Below, in pieces: positions 12,872 to 24,099 of a stretch of 64,000 bases of DNA. Both the position numbers and the translations under genes were made by a program. Origin of the DNA: Cyanoderma ruficeps (taxonomy: Eukaryota; Chordata; Aves; Passeriformes; Timaliidae); the NCBI GenBank assembly GCA_008694505.1, contig VZDJ01000048.1, positions 372,001 through 436,000 of the forward strand, read 5' to 3'. The notes beneath the pieces are model-generated. The model saw only the letters and a program-made list of their open reading frames with translations. It was not told the origin of the DNA and did not search any database. Position 1 is the stretch's first letter; each line of letters begins with the position of its first letter.

Positions 12872-13194
12872 TCACCTACAAGAACAAGGGCTGGTGATCC
12901 TGAAACATTCGCTGCTTATAGAATAAGCCACCACTTCTTCCTGGATGGGTGGATGATAACAGACTCCCAGGAGGATGTCAACCTTGTTGGCTTTCCCCTG
13001 AATTCTTACCCATAGGCATTCAACCCCATCTTCATTAGTTTCAATACCTATGGTATCAAAAGCCTGCCTGATATAAAGGGCCACCCCTCCACCACTTCTC
13101 CCCTTTCTGTCTCTTTTGAAGAGTTTGTAGCCATCCAGTGCACTGCTCCAGCTCTGTGAGTTGTCCAACCATCTTTCCATGATGGTGACTACAT
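12872..13194 (-). pseudogene. CR1 ORF2 endonuclease remnant (C-terminal piece)
   Basis: About 100 minus-strand codons match the style of the APE-type endonuclease of CR1 ORF2, with GYKLFKRDRKGRSGGGVALY as the recognisable core (19-20 residues visible in the sequence). This domain nicks target DNA. The remaining N-terminal segment lies across the inserted LTR at 13,801-13,925. Confidence 0.88.
13189..13194. repeat. Target-site duplication, left (CTACAT)
   Basis: This hexamer precedes the LTR start TGTATTGG. The right-hand copy CTGCAT follows the LTR at 13,801-13,806 and differs at one position. Confidence 0.75.
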
Positions 13195-13800
13195 TGTATT
13201 GGTGTGGTTTTCGGTTTCCTTTGTTATATGTATTGGTTAAATGGTTTGTTCCATGTAACCCCTAAGTTTATTCCCATATGGTTTACTCCATGTTCAGTTA
13301 TTTGTCAGTCATTTTGATATGTAACCCCCAGGTCCTGTCAGTCACATCAGGACCGCTCCCTGTGTCGGCAAAGTTCCAGGGAGAGTGTCGACTGATTGGT
13401 CAGGATCCCAGCTGTTCCCCCCTTCCCCTCCAGGACTGGTCCCTGGAGAAGTCTTTCAACCCAGAGCCACACCCTGACTTGTCCCTCTTGGTTGTCTTCC
13501 TAACCCTTCCCCTTGTTCCTCCCCCCAGTAAAAGTTGCAGTCACAGGGCAGTCTGTGCTCTGCTGAGGCAGACTCCCTGGCCATGAGGTTGCTCCTTGCG
13601 GGGCTCCAGTAAACTTCAGTGGCAGACTCTCTGCAGAGTCCTCCTTTTTTCTCGCCCTCGTCGCACTGTAGCCACACAGGTACAAGGACTCACCATGTTG
13701 GCTTGGTCGACCGGCCTACTGGGCCGTCCCGCACTTGTCACTGGTGACAGGGCTAACGAGACAGGTCTGGGAGAGCACTCCCACGGCTACTGACTTGACA
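13195..13800 (+). mobile_element. Solo LTR, ERVK-like, inserted in CR1
   Basis: A 606-bp, GC-rich block begins TGTATTGG, ends CTTGACA, and cleanly interrupts the CR1 endonuclease reading frame. The near-identical hexamers CTACAT and CTGCAT flank it, the 6-bp duplication expected for class II elements. Orientation is tentative: AGTAAA-type signals near 13,530 and 13,610 favour plus. No internal region is left. The ORFs of 61-102 codons inside are not genes. Confidence 0.85.
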
Positions 13801-13925
13801 CTGCATCACAGCTCTGCTGATGCCCCATGGCTTCCAGCTCCTCTTGTTTGTTACCCATGCTGCCTGCATTGGTATACATGCATCTCAGCTGGGCTACTGA
13901 TTTCACCCCTAACTCAGGGAAAAAA
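13801..13925 (-). pseudogene. CR1 ORF2 endonuclease remnant (N-terminal piece)
   Basis: Minus-strand codons give a segment with MGNKQEELEA, the usual start of the CR1 endonuclease. It joins in frame to 12,872-13,188 once the LTR and one copy of its target duplication are discounted, so the CR1 frame was open at this point when the LTR landed. Confidence 0.85.
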
Positions 13926-14254
13926 AAAAAAAGGAAAAAAGAATAATGTTTCATCTCTTAAAAAGAGCCAAGAAGCTGGGGGGGAGTTTCAGGTATATGT
14001 ACAGATCTGAGTACCTCAGGAAGCTGTCAGCACCACAAGCCTGTGTTCCTAGGGTGGGGGGACACTCTAACAGCACCCACTACCACCCCCTGAGGAGGGC
14101 TGGAGTGCTGTGTATCAGCATTTTACACTGCATTCACATTGTCTTCTAGCATTAGCATTTAATCAGTTTATGTAATATGATGATTCTGAAAGGTAGTCAC
14201 TAGACATGATGACTCAGGAGCAGTTTTTATTCAGGGAGCTTTGGTAAAAAAAAT
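13926..14254. other. Unassigned spacer, possibly CR1 5' sequence
   Basis: It opens with an A-rich run and has a GC-rich patch at about 14,040-14,110. It may be upstream CR1 sequence (inter-ORF or ORF1 end) but I cannot match it. No gene seen. Confidence 0.4.
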
Positions 14255-14605
14255 CTAATCCATATACCCCAGTGCCACATGCAGTTGCGTCTCGAAAACT
14301 TTCAAAGATGACTCCACCACCTCTCTGTGAACATATTTCAATGCCTAACTACTCTTCCAGTGATTCCTTTTCCTAATATCTAACACGAACCTCACCTGGT
14401 GCAAAGGCCATTTCCCCCATTTCACTTGAGATATAGCAGAAGAAGACAACCCTCACCTCACTACCACCTCCTTCCAGGTGGAGAGCCATGAGGTCCCCCC
14501 TGAGCCTCCTCTTCTCCAAACTAAACAACCCCAGCTCCCTCATAAGATTTATTTTCACATCTGTCAGCCATGGATTTGTTGACACTGCACATAGCAAATT
14601 TTTAG
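14255..14605 (-). mobile_element. CR1 fragment, old
   Basis: On the plus strand it shows the reverse complement of the CR1 3' region: a phrase about closing cells of the form ctccaccacctctctg, then cctaatatctaac, then the ORF2 C-terminus with ccccagctccctc. The 3' octamer tail is missing and the match is diverged, so this is an older insertion than the 10.4-13.9 kb CR1. Confidence 0.8.
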
Positions 14606-17600
14606 GACCTTTAGGACATATTGCCTAACCTATGACTGCTTCTCTAGGATAGTGCAAAACTCTCACAAAACTGTCATATCTGTGAGCCCTGTGAAGAAGA
14701 CACAGATATCAATGTACAATAAAATTAGTATTTCATTAGAGTTGCTTTGCACTAGAATGCATGAGTGTTTCATGAAAATAAAGATTAGAGGCATCAAGTT
14801 GTCCCATCTGCAGTAAAGCCAGGATTCTGAAGCTGTAGATCAAACTGTCTTTTTCCTCATATTTGTTTAATCGGTTGCATCTCTAGATTTCTTGGAGATC
14901 ATGTCTTGTTTTGGTCTCCTGCTTCTGTTGTCTTTCAGCGATCTTTCTCAACAGTTGGTGCACCTCAGAGATCAGGATGGAGTTTCTCAAACTAGGTAAT
15001 GAAACTGAAGTATGAGTATATTTTTAGAAAAAAAGGGTGCAATATATGCCTACATACTGAATTAACCCATGTAGTAATTTGCCTTCGGACCAACATGGAC
15101 TATCCTTAAGGACAAAAGCAGGTCACCAAGGTGCCAAACTGACTTCTATCCATTCCCTTCCAGAAGCTTCCATTCATAACCAGTTAATTTGAGCAAAAGA
15201 AGGGTTTGTCATCTGTTGAATTGCATGGAGTGCCACAGCAAACATGTAATGGGCAGGCACAAGTGACACCACAGGGGCCATCAGGCAGTAGCAGCTCTGG
15301 ACCACAAGTGAGAAAAATCGTGGCAAATCTAGGAGCTGAGGAAGGGCAACTTCATTTTTCTTAGGGGTAGTACATTGCTGAAGTTTTCACATGAGTTCCA
15401 CTAGCCAGATTCTGAAAGTTTCTGACCTAGCAATCAGTGGACAAGAGCTAAAGGAGCCAAATGTGAAAAACATGGGTATATAACAAAGTGGAGATCAAAG
15501 TGGAGATTCTGAACTTTTTCCTACATTATCTAGCGAAGCACCTAAAACGTCACTGCTTCCTAGCAGTGGCAGGTTTTGTTCATCCCATAAATTATGTAGT
15601 TAAGCTTGCATGTCTGTGCTACACACTCTTCTGTACATCTTTTCAGGACACTTTTATTTCAGTACCACTAAAATGCATATAGTGAACAAGAAATTAACTG
15701 AAAGTATATTACGGGTTGTAATGATTTTTAGAATTTTAAGAGGTGCTTCTAGATACACTTCAAATTAAACTAGATGCAAAGTAGATTTTTTCTATTTTAA
15801 CCAATGCCTAAAGATTTAAAAAATCATACTTTTTAATTTCCTTGAAATAGTGGAAAGGCTGAACTTCTCACATGTATCTGTTTGTTATGAATTTCTTTCT
15901 GACTCAGTGTGACAAGACAGCCATCTGTCAACACAGGTCAGCTGGGAACCAGCTTCATCAGCAAAAAAAATTGCACCATTGTGTGGCCTTCCCTCCTATC
16001 TGCTGTTTAAAAATGCAGTCCCCAGAGCAGAATCGTGGAGCTGAAGCCTCTGGAGAAGACACAGACACAGAAGCATTCCATTAGGCACAATAACACTGCC
16101 TCTCTCCAGAGCACTCAGCAAAGGTTTTGAACCCTTAAACCAACCTATTCCTATGTTAGTAGCCACGGGCATTATGGAGCTTTCTAGAAGTGGAAGATCT
16201 CTGCCCACCTAAGAAAATTTTCACAGATGTTTCAGAACTAAATCCTGCTTTCAAAATCATTGCTTGAGATTAATTTCTCCTCATGTTTTCCATTATCTCG
16301 GTCGATATCTTGGCTAATAGCCCTTCCAATTGTTTTGCACCTCCCAGACTAGCTGCAGGAGTCTTTTCATGCTCTAGAAGAACAAGTTATCGGCGTCCCC
16401 ATTCCACCTCCTTACATTTTTGCACAAGCCTAGACACCCTTGAACTCGGATATGAAAAAGACTGCGTCCTAGCAGTAGTGCTTCCCTAGTTACTATGCCA
16501 CCTTTGGGACATACTTTTTGTTTGCATTACAAGGATAACATGGGGCAAAATGTGTCATCAACTATTAGGCAAGTAAAGCCATGAACCATGCCATAAGGTC
16601 TAATGGCTAGTTTTGGTCTTCTGGGTGCTCGTAACTATCATGCTCAGAAGGAAAACTAAGCTGCAGTAGGCTTATGTGCATTTGTTCAAGATTCATGTCA
16701 TTTACAATTGCTTATATTTGCATTAATTCTACAGATATGGTATCTTTAACATCAGTCAAGGAATGCCCAGTATACTGTTGTTAATACCAGGTATTTTTAG
16801 TTAGGAAAGCAAGTAGGAAAGGATGAACATAGCTCAAGTGGAACTTTTTTCTTTATAATTATTGAAGAGTAAAACCAGACTAAATAGACATGGCCCTTTC
16901 ATCTTCTGAGTTGATCTGTAAGTAGGCAAGGCTCCTTAGATATCTGAATGATATATGGAATATGTTTCTCTCCCATAAAACTGACTGAAATTGTCTTCTC
17001 CCTCAAAAAATCTTCTTTATGTGTAAATTAGTAATATTTTCTGTCAAAATATTAACAATGTAAGCATGATAAAACATGTAGAAGTATCTCATGTTGGTGT
17101 ATGTTCCATTCCCATTAATGTTTATAGTGGAACACATAGTTTTAAGTGGACTAGAGCATTGCTATATGAGATGCAAAAGAGTGGTCAGTGTCAGGTATGC
17201 AGCAGAAAAGTTTATGCCACATTCTCCCCCCTTATGTGAAGCAACAAAATGTTTGCAGATAGGAAATTGATGAAAAAAAATAGGTCATATAAGAATCTTC
17301 TAGTCAACTATTCATTACATATTAGAAAGCTATTTCCACAGGTAAGACTCTCTGCTCTAAATCAGCAAAAATTACTTACTGCATGGGGCACTGTCCAAAT
17401 CCATAGCATTTGTTACTCTGTAAACTTAATCCAGTCCAGTACTTTTTATAGCTTTGAGCATTTTCAATTTTCTCTTGACATCACAAGATGTGGATTAGTC
17501 ACAAATTACAAAACCAGAGTACTTTCCCTTCTAGACACTCACTTTATATTTCCAAATTTGTTTTAGAAACCCTGTCCTTCCTTCTCCGTATTCACCAGGG

Positions 17601-20600
17601 TGTATTCACTTGGTGATTAGGTGCTTTTAAAGGCTCAAGGTGGAAGCATGACTAACTCATTCTAATTCCATCATATTAATTTGCTTAAATGTGTCACCAA
17701 TAAAGAAAGACAATGACGTCCCATAACATGAGTGACTTGAAGCATTTTTTTTTTTAACTAAGAGTAGTAGTAATGTTTTAATAAAATGTTCCTGATATTT
17801 TATGGACTTTCCAAAAACTGAAACATTCTCGTCCCTAATTTAGAAATCATATTTTTGTGCTGCCTCTTTTCCAGTGTTTACAGCTATGAGCTTATTGAAG
17901 CACGACATGTTCTTTCTGCACTGCACTTACACAATATCTTTTTATTCTATTGAGTGATCTACACCCAGGCTATGCGCAGGTGTATGTAGGGGTACTGTTT
18001 CTTTAACTGATAAGTACCTAAGCAGAAGCCTTGCTATGAATGTAGCTTCTTCTAGAACAGGCAGAAAAATCTTACCCTGTTCCCTATACGTGGCTCCATT
18101 GTTACAATTAAAATACTATGATTGAAAAAGAATTTTTAGGAGAAAGAAAGGTGCTTTTTAATGCCAGATGTTACAGCACTTTACGGCTGTAAATGTGTCT
18201 TATCAAATCCAAAATAAGAGGAGCAGATTGTGACCTTGCAGCAAGGCCTATACTGCCTCTAGAACACTGATCTTCTAAGTAATTTCTGATTATCTTTTAA
18301 TATAGTGTCTACTAACATGCAAAACAAAGGCGGAAATAAAAATTATTAACCTGCACTAGGAAAACCTTATTTCGACAACAATGAATTCTAAAAATAAAAT
18401 ACAATATGAAAACCCTCAAAAGATTTCCTGTACAAATAATAGATACCACAGTGAGGGTGAATTTCTGCAGAATGGAATATATTTGTGTGGTCAGCGCTCT
18501 GTGCTTTCACTAATCTGCAAGTAGTGCTACCTGAGAAGTGCTGGGCAGTGATCACAGAGATGGCTCCAGGAACTGCTGCTGTGTGAAATAATGGCTTGGA
18601 CTGGCTGACAGCATGGCAAGGAGAATGGGAATGATGCCTTCCTCTGTCTTTGAGAACGAGATGATACTTGAAGGTGCCACAGTGTTGGCCAGGTAGGACT
18701 GTGGGGTATATATACATATTGTATAGCTCCTACACAGTCTCTAAGGTTGGAGTAGAATTCCACTGTAATAATAACTTTTGGAACACACATGACCATAAAT
18801 AAGAGGAAAACTGTGTAGAGGAATGTTATGAAGAATAATTGCAGACTATTTTTTTTTCAGTTTTTATATTCTCTGTTCCTTCCTTTTCTAAAAAAATTCC
18901 TTATTACTGTTTGCAAACAATAAAACCAATTACTTATTCACTTTCCATTATACCAATGTCACTAAATTCCCTATGGTAAAAATTTATCCCTGATAGAAAT
19001 AACTGAAATAGAAAACAAGTGGATTTTCATTCACAGTTTAAGAAACTAGATGGGGAAATTAGGATGCCTGGCCTCTAGGTGAAGATACTGGCACAGCAGG
19101 AACCTCAGAAACAAGGCGTGGCAAAGGCAGGTGATGTCATGCAATAATATCACAATGTGAAAAATACAGAGACTATCACTTAGATCATGCCAGAAATAGA
19201 GCAAAACAGCATGTTAGAAACCTTAGCATCAAATCAAATTAAAGAACTGACCATATTACTGTGTAACATGGCATCTACATTAAAAACACAAGCCTTACAT
19301 GAAAATCTCAAGCCTGGATGGGAGGCAGACAGTACTGAGTCTGTGTTACTGTGTTAGGCAGGTTACAGCACTGCCTGAGATGGCCTAAGAGATTTAGGGA
19401 AGCTTTAGAAGCAGGGACACGAATGTATTATAAGTCTCCAATATTCAAATGTCTAAAGGAAACAAACCTACTATTGCAAACTTCAGGAGTATTAAAATAT
19501 CTGAAACAAGGTGTACTTCAGAGTCCTAAAGACTATATGACCAGAGAACCTCAGGAGCATCCAGTAAATGCATCCTTGAGGGCACCCAGCAAAAGTGAGA
19601 CCCCTGCAGAAAAAATGTCCAGGTTCTTTTTTGCAGTGGAAGAAATGGGTTTTTTCATGGTGGAAATAATGAAGATAGTTCCAAATAAAACCATTGTCTG
19701 AAGTGCAACAAAATTATTTTTTAAATGGTCTTTCTAGTGTATCCTCGCATTTCAGAAAAAGGAACTTGGGGTTATGATAACTCTAGGAAAACATGATCTC
19801 AGTAGCTGAAATCAGTCATCGAACAAACAAAATGCTATGAATTACAATTAGAAAGAATAGGAAATAAAACAAAAATCTGCATGTTGCTGCACAACTTTAA
19901 GGCTCATCACTGTCTCAAGTAGAGTGGTTGTATATGAAAAATAAATCAGGAAGGAAAAACGAGGCCAGCTAGAGGCACAGGATAGCTACCATTCAACACC
20001 CAGTTGGATAGGCTGGGAATCCTCACTGTACAATCAAGACTGTTTGGGGAGAAATATGATTCAGAAATATGATTCAGGCCCTCAGATGAAGAGGGAAAAA
20101 AAGAATAGCATAAATATGTGAGACACTAAAGTCAATGAAGAGAAATAAGCTAGAGCACAGATGGAAAAACACAACTGGTCTCTGTCAAGGCAAGAAATGG
20201 TAGCTGTCACACAAAGGTTGAAACCAACACAAAGAGATGGCATTTCACAGAACAGGTGGCAGATTGGTGATTCCTTGCTGCAGGATGTTGAGGATGCCCT
20301 CTCAGTACAAATGAGGACAGAGGAAGTACTAGAAGAGAGAGCTATTAAGAGTTAATGAATAGACAAAGAAAAATAGGTTAAGAAAATTTATTATATTGAA
20401 AATGGAGAGACTGGAAAAATTCAATGGAAAATATCATTGATGCCAATTGCCTGGGCATCCACTTTAAAGTTGGAGACAGAAAACTGAGCAAGACAGGCTC
20501 TTGTGCTGTTATGAACAAGGCTCTTGTCCTGATATGAACTGCAGCATAGCTATGAATTTAATATTAAAAAAAAAATCAAAGGGAATATGGGTCTGAAAAA

Positions 20601-21984
20601 GAAGAGGTGGTTAACCAGAAAGATTAATTTAGACAGTGGAATAGATGGAAGATCTTTCTGAAAAGACACAATTGTTCCTAATGGTCATCAGAGGTACTTG
20701 GACTGGTCAATTGGTAAGAGCATTCAAGAGGACAAAAAAACCCCCAAAACCCAGCTAATTTTAACAAACTTTACTGTAGTATTTTAATGTCAGTCAGAAA
20801 AAAATGTATTTTCATTTTTACATAATTTTTGAGGAATTAAAAAGTACTTGTTATTTGACCATTTTTAAGTTTTTATTAAAGTGTATTTTGCATATTGTAT
20901 ATTTAAAATATGCTAAACCATACCAAAACCTCTTTTTTCACTAAACTTAACCTCACCTAAATCAGGAATTATTGCATGATTAAGGGAGAATTTGGTGGCC
21001 CTTGAAATAAAACTCATCCTTCAAAGCAAAATATCTTAAAAAACTTTGATGCCTGCATCACAAAAAAGAAACCTCTGAGCCATCTCATCTTCCTTCACCA
21101 AATCTTCGTGCTGTAGTCTATAACAAAAATTAAATTTCCTGGATTATCTGAGTGAGTTTTCATCTTGATATATGAATTTTTTACAGCAAGAACTATCTTT
21201 CCTTGGAAAAATCTCACCAGGAACATAGTAATTGCTCCTAAGTACAAGTATTTGATTAAATAGCCCAGTTCCAGAAGAACTTGTTAGCACATGTAGCATG
21301 TGCTGAACATATTCTAGGGAGACAAAGGTTTTTTAAAAAGGGACACTTTTAATGTACATAGATCTTACTGATCTCAGTTATTTTAGTTTGACAACAATGT
21401 AATTAGATAATGTTATCATTGAGAAAATTATATATAGCTATTTACTCTTGCCATTCTTATTTTATCAGAAGACTATATCTGGCAAAGACTGATTTGCCAC
21501 AGTTGTAAGGTAAATAATGCAGCTTTAATCAAAAGCCACATATGGTCAGGCTTATACAATAAAATATTCACATACTAGTCTTCCACTTGAATTCTGTGAT
21601 TTTTGTATGAATACATTGTGGTAGAGAACAACACATTGAAACAGCAGTAGTCAAGGCACAGAGGCAGAAATTCAGATAAAGAGCTGAAATTCTCATTTAA
21701 AAATACATCCTTGTGCTCCGTAGTAGGCAGATACTTGTACTTTGTTTATCTGTGTTTGCTTGCTCTCACTGCTATCATTCAACCAGAAGTCAGTGGGAGT
21801 TGCATGTGTCACGCACAGCAGAGGACAGTATCATGCTTGCCTTTATAACTCACAGATGTTCACTTGCAGGGCAGTAATACTCTGCCATGCCTCTCTAGTG
21901 TAGTGGGGTGTAGCTAGTGTAGTGTAGCTAATGTCCTGGCATGGTGAGCCTGCCAAAACAAAATATCACATCAAAAGAATGACT
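14606..21984. other. Unique AT-rich non-coding DNA
   Basis: More than 7 kb without a recognisable gene or mobile element. Small local duplications occur (for example 20,050-20,075). ORFs up to 116 codons (19,351-19,701) show no family similarity and sit in ordinary AT-rich context. Confidence 0.6.
20050..20075. repeat. 13-bp perfect tandem duplication
   Basis: AGAAATATGATTC occurs twice head to tail. It is a simple local duplication with no sign of function. Confidence 0.85.
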
Positions 21985-22211
21985 GCATTTATTCTAGATA
22001 TAAGGAGCAAATCTGTTCATAATGAGAGTGGTAAACCATTAGAACAAGTTGCCCAGGGAGTTGTTGGATGGAAATATTTAATATCAGATTAGAGAGAGCT
22101 CTGAACAATCTTATCTAGTCTAAGGTGTTCCTGTTTATTGAAGGTGGATTGGACTACATGACCTTTAAAGATCTCTTCCAATCCAAATCATTCTGAGGCT
22201 TTGATTCTATG
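21985..22211 (+). mobile_element. CR1 3' end fragment
   Basis: It ends in the CR1 3' signature: a ggattggactacatgacc phrase, then cttccaatcc and a degraded ATTCTATG octamer at about 22,204-22,211. Upstream it resembles the CR1 ORF2-to-3'UTR region (aacaagttgcccaggga). It is about 225 bp and 5'-truncated, as most CR1 copies are. Confidence 0.85.
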
Positions 22212-23324
22212 TTGGTGTTACTGCAAGAAAAATCTAGAGTGAAGGAGTCTGTTGTGACAGGATTTGAAGGCTGTAGCTTGGCGGTGTAACAAACTGTTTG
22301 GTATATATAGGAGCAGATAAAAGCAATGAGATGCCCTCCCCCACACACCCCTATCCTGTCCTAAAATTAGCTAGCATTTTGTCTTGGGGGTTTGACTAGT
22401 ATGCCACTTCCCTCTCAGTTACAAATATTTACCAACCAGTTGATATCTAGTCATGGACAGTTCATTCTCAGGGGTTCTTTGCTAATATTTTTATTCGGAC
22501 TAAATAATTATTTTTCCTATGCATGCTTGCTACCCTGGTGTATTTACCTGTGTACTTCTAGCTTGTACCTCACAAAACCAAATAGGTTGCCACTTTTGGG
22601 AATATTTCAGCTGACTGCATCCTGCAGGCAAGTGTGTAAATTCAAATTGTGAGTTAGCCCTTTTATAAGAAACAGCCAAACCAAAGCAGTTTAGAGCCTA
22701 ATTTAGGATAATTTCCTTTACTTCACAGCAAGACCTTTTTCTTTTTATTGAGTTCTCCCCCCTGTTTCCTCTAGTTTGACTAATAATTTCTATGTGACTT
22801 CATATCAGAACCTTACTGAAATTCAGAGTAAGGTTGCTTTTCTTTGAAAAATCTTTCACTTCCTTGTGAAAGATAAATACTGACACAGTCTGTCTTTGAT
22901 ATGTATTTTATGTTATTTTATGTTTCTTTAACCATTATTCTTCTCAGTATATTATAATGCTTTGCATGTTATTCAGATCAGGCTAAAAGAATAGCAGTTA
23001 CTTGGATCACTTTTTTTAATATTTTTCCTCTCCTGTAATACAGCCAGGAACATTGCCATCTTGCAAACAAATATTTTTCCACTCTTCTCAGTAGTCTCTT
23101 GTAAACACTTTTTTCTGTGCCTGTGATTAAAGCATGAACCTTTTTAAAAACCAGAACTCTCAAAGGAGATGCATCATCTCCTTTATGTTTTGGTTCCTTC
23201 TCTAAGCTAAGATAAAATCCAGTGCCATACTCTCATTAACATTTACCAGCCTACTTCGTCATCACAAGACTGCTGCATCTGCTGAAAACTGGTGCAAAAT
23301 ATATGTTTGACCTTGGGACCACAT

Positions 23325-23365
23325 GTATGTATACCATATATGTGGTATACATACCATATGTATAC
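23325..23365. repeat. Nested inverted repeats
   Basis: GTATGTATACC (23,325-23,335) pairs perfectly with GGTATACATAC (23,344-23,354) across 8 nt. GTATACATA (23,345-23,353) also pairs with TATGTATAC (23,357-23,365) across 3 nt. The shared middle arm means two mutually exclusive hairpins. Confidence 0.8.
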
Positions 23366-23652
23366 TCCTTTTAACGTGTACCCCACCATTCTTGTACCTA
23401 AACTCCTTCATATTGTTACTCTTTTTTTTTTCCCTTTTTTTTTTTCCCTTCCCAGAGGTCAATAAAACCTTTGCTACTTGTTTTCGTTTCCTTCTCAGCA
23501 TCAACCTCAACCTCCCACCACGCAGGTATCACTTTGCCTCCTGCAAGTCTTGTTCTAAAAAAATGGCCTTGTTTTTTGGCCAGTTGAATTCTCTCATCTG
23601 GGTCCTTGGTTACTTTGTTTTGATCTTGAGATTATTTTTCTTCTTCCTACAG

Positions 23653-23728
23653 GATCTTTCCAGTTTCTCGAAGCTGAATCCAGCATCCCAGATATATGCA
23701 GATTTCACCACCACCATAAAGGAGACGG
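23653..23728 (+). other. Candidate exon with PAM2-like peptide
   Basis: A strong acceptor (pyrimidine-rich attatttttcttcttcctacag) precedes a 76-bp segment that is open throughout and followed by a GTTAGT donor. The frame starting at the acceptor encodes DLSSFSKLNPASQIYADF and then TTTIKET. The S-K-L-N-P-A core resembles the PAM2 motif (S-x-L-N-P-x-A-x-x-F) that binds the MLLE domain of poly(A)-binding protein, though the usual second alanine is S and the phenylalanine position is Y. A retained CpG in the middle is unusual for neutral AT-rich DNA. I do not recognise the protein, and a chance ORF remains possible. Confidence 0.3.
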
Positions 23729-24080
23729 GTTAGTATGACTGGCAAGAATGATGAGAGAAAATAGGGAAGGAAAATATGGTGAAATGTTGAAAGCTAGGAA
23801 GCTGAAATATTTGTTCCTAAAAGATGATCGTAATGATGGAGTTTCCTTATCTGTAAAACTGGCTGGTTACCAAATGTTGACCTCTGAATATAGATAATAG
23901 GTATTTTATTACTTCTTATAAAACAAGAAGATCATGTTCTCTTAAATTTTTTCTTAAACTGATAGCTTTTCCAAAAACATATGATATTGCTAGTAGAAAA
24001 TGTTCCCTTCTGGAAGGGATAAACTTTTATTATCAGTAGACTTCTTCAGTGCAGCATATCAATCTACAAACAAAATATTG

Positions 24081-24099
24081 CCAGCAATATTATTGCTGG
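24081..24099. repeat. 19-bp odd palindrome
   Basis: CCAGCAATA, a single T, then TATTGCTGG: a perfect inverted repeat about one central base. Another CCAGCA follows at about 24,108. It could be a dimeric protein site or chance. Confidence 0.75.

Larger units (their letters stand above)
10453..13925 (-). mobile_element. CR1 LINE, 5'-truncated, split by an LTR
   Basis: This is the longest CR1 in the window. Its 3' tail on the minus strand is a run of octamer repeats (plus 10,453-10,478), and moving right the sequence passes through the 3' UTR, ORF2 reverse transcriptase and ORF2 endonuclease. At 13,195-13,800 it is interrupted by a solo LTR and then resumes at 13,801 with the N-terminal endonuclease segment, ending near 13,925 close to a poly(T)-like run. 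Roughly 2.8 kb of CR1 is present. Frameshifts and stops break ORF2, so it cannot be active. The upstream boundary is uncertain and may extend into 13,926-14,150. Confidence 0.93.

Noticed and set aside
19351..19701. 116-codon plus ORF
   Set aside because: No family resemblance and no splice or promoter evidence.
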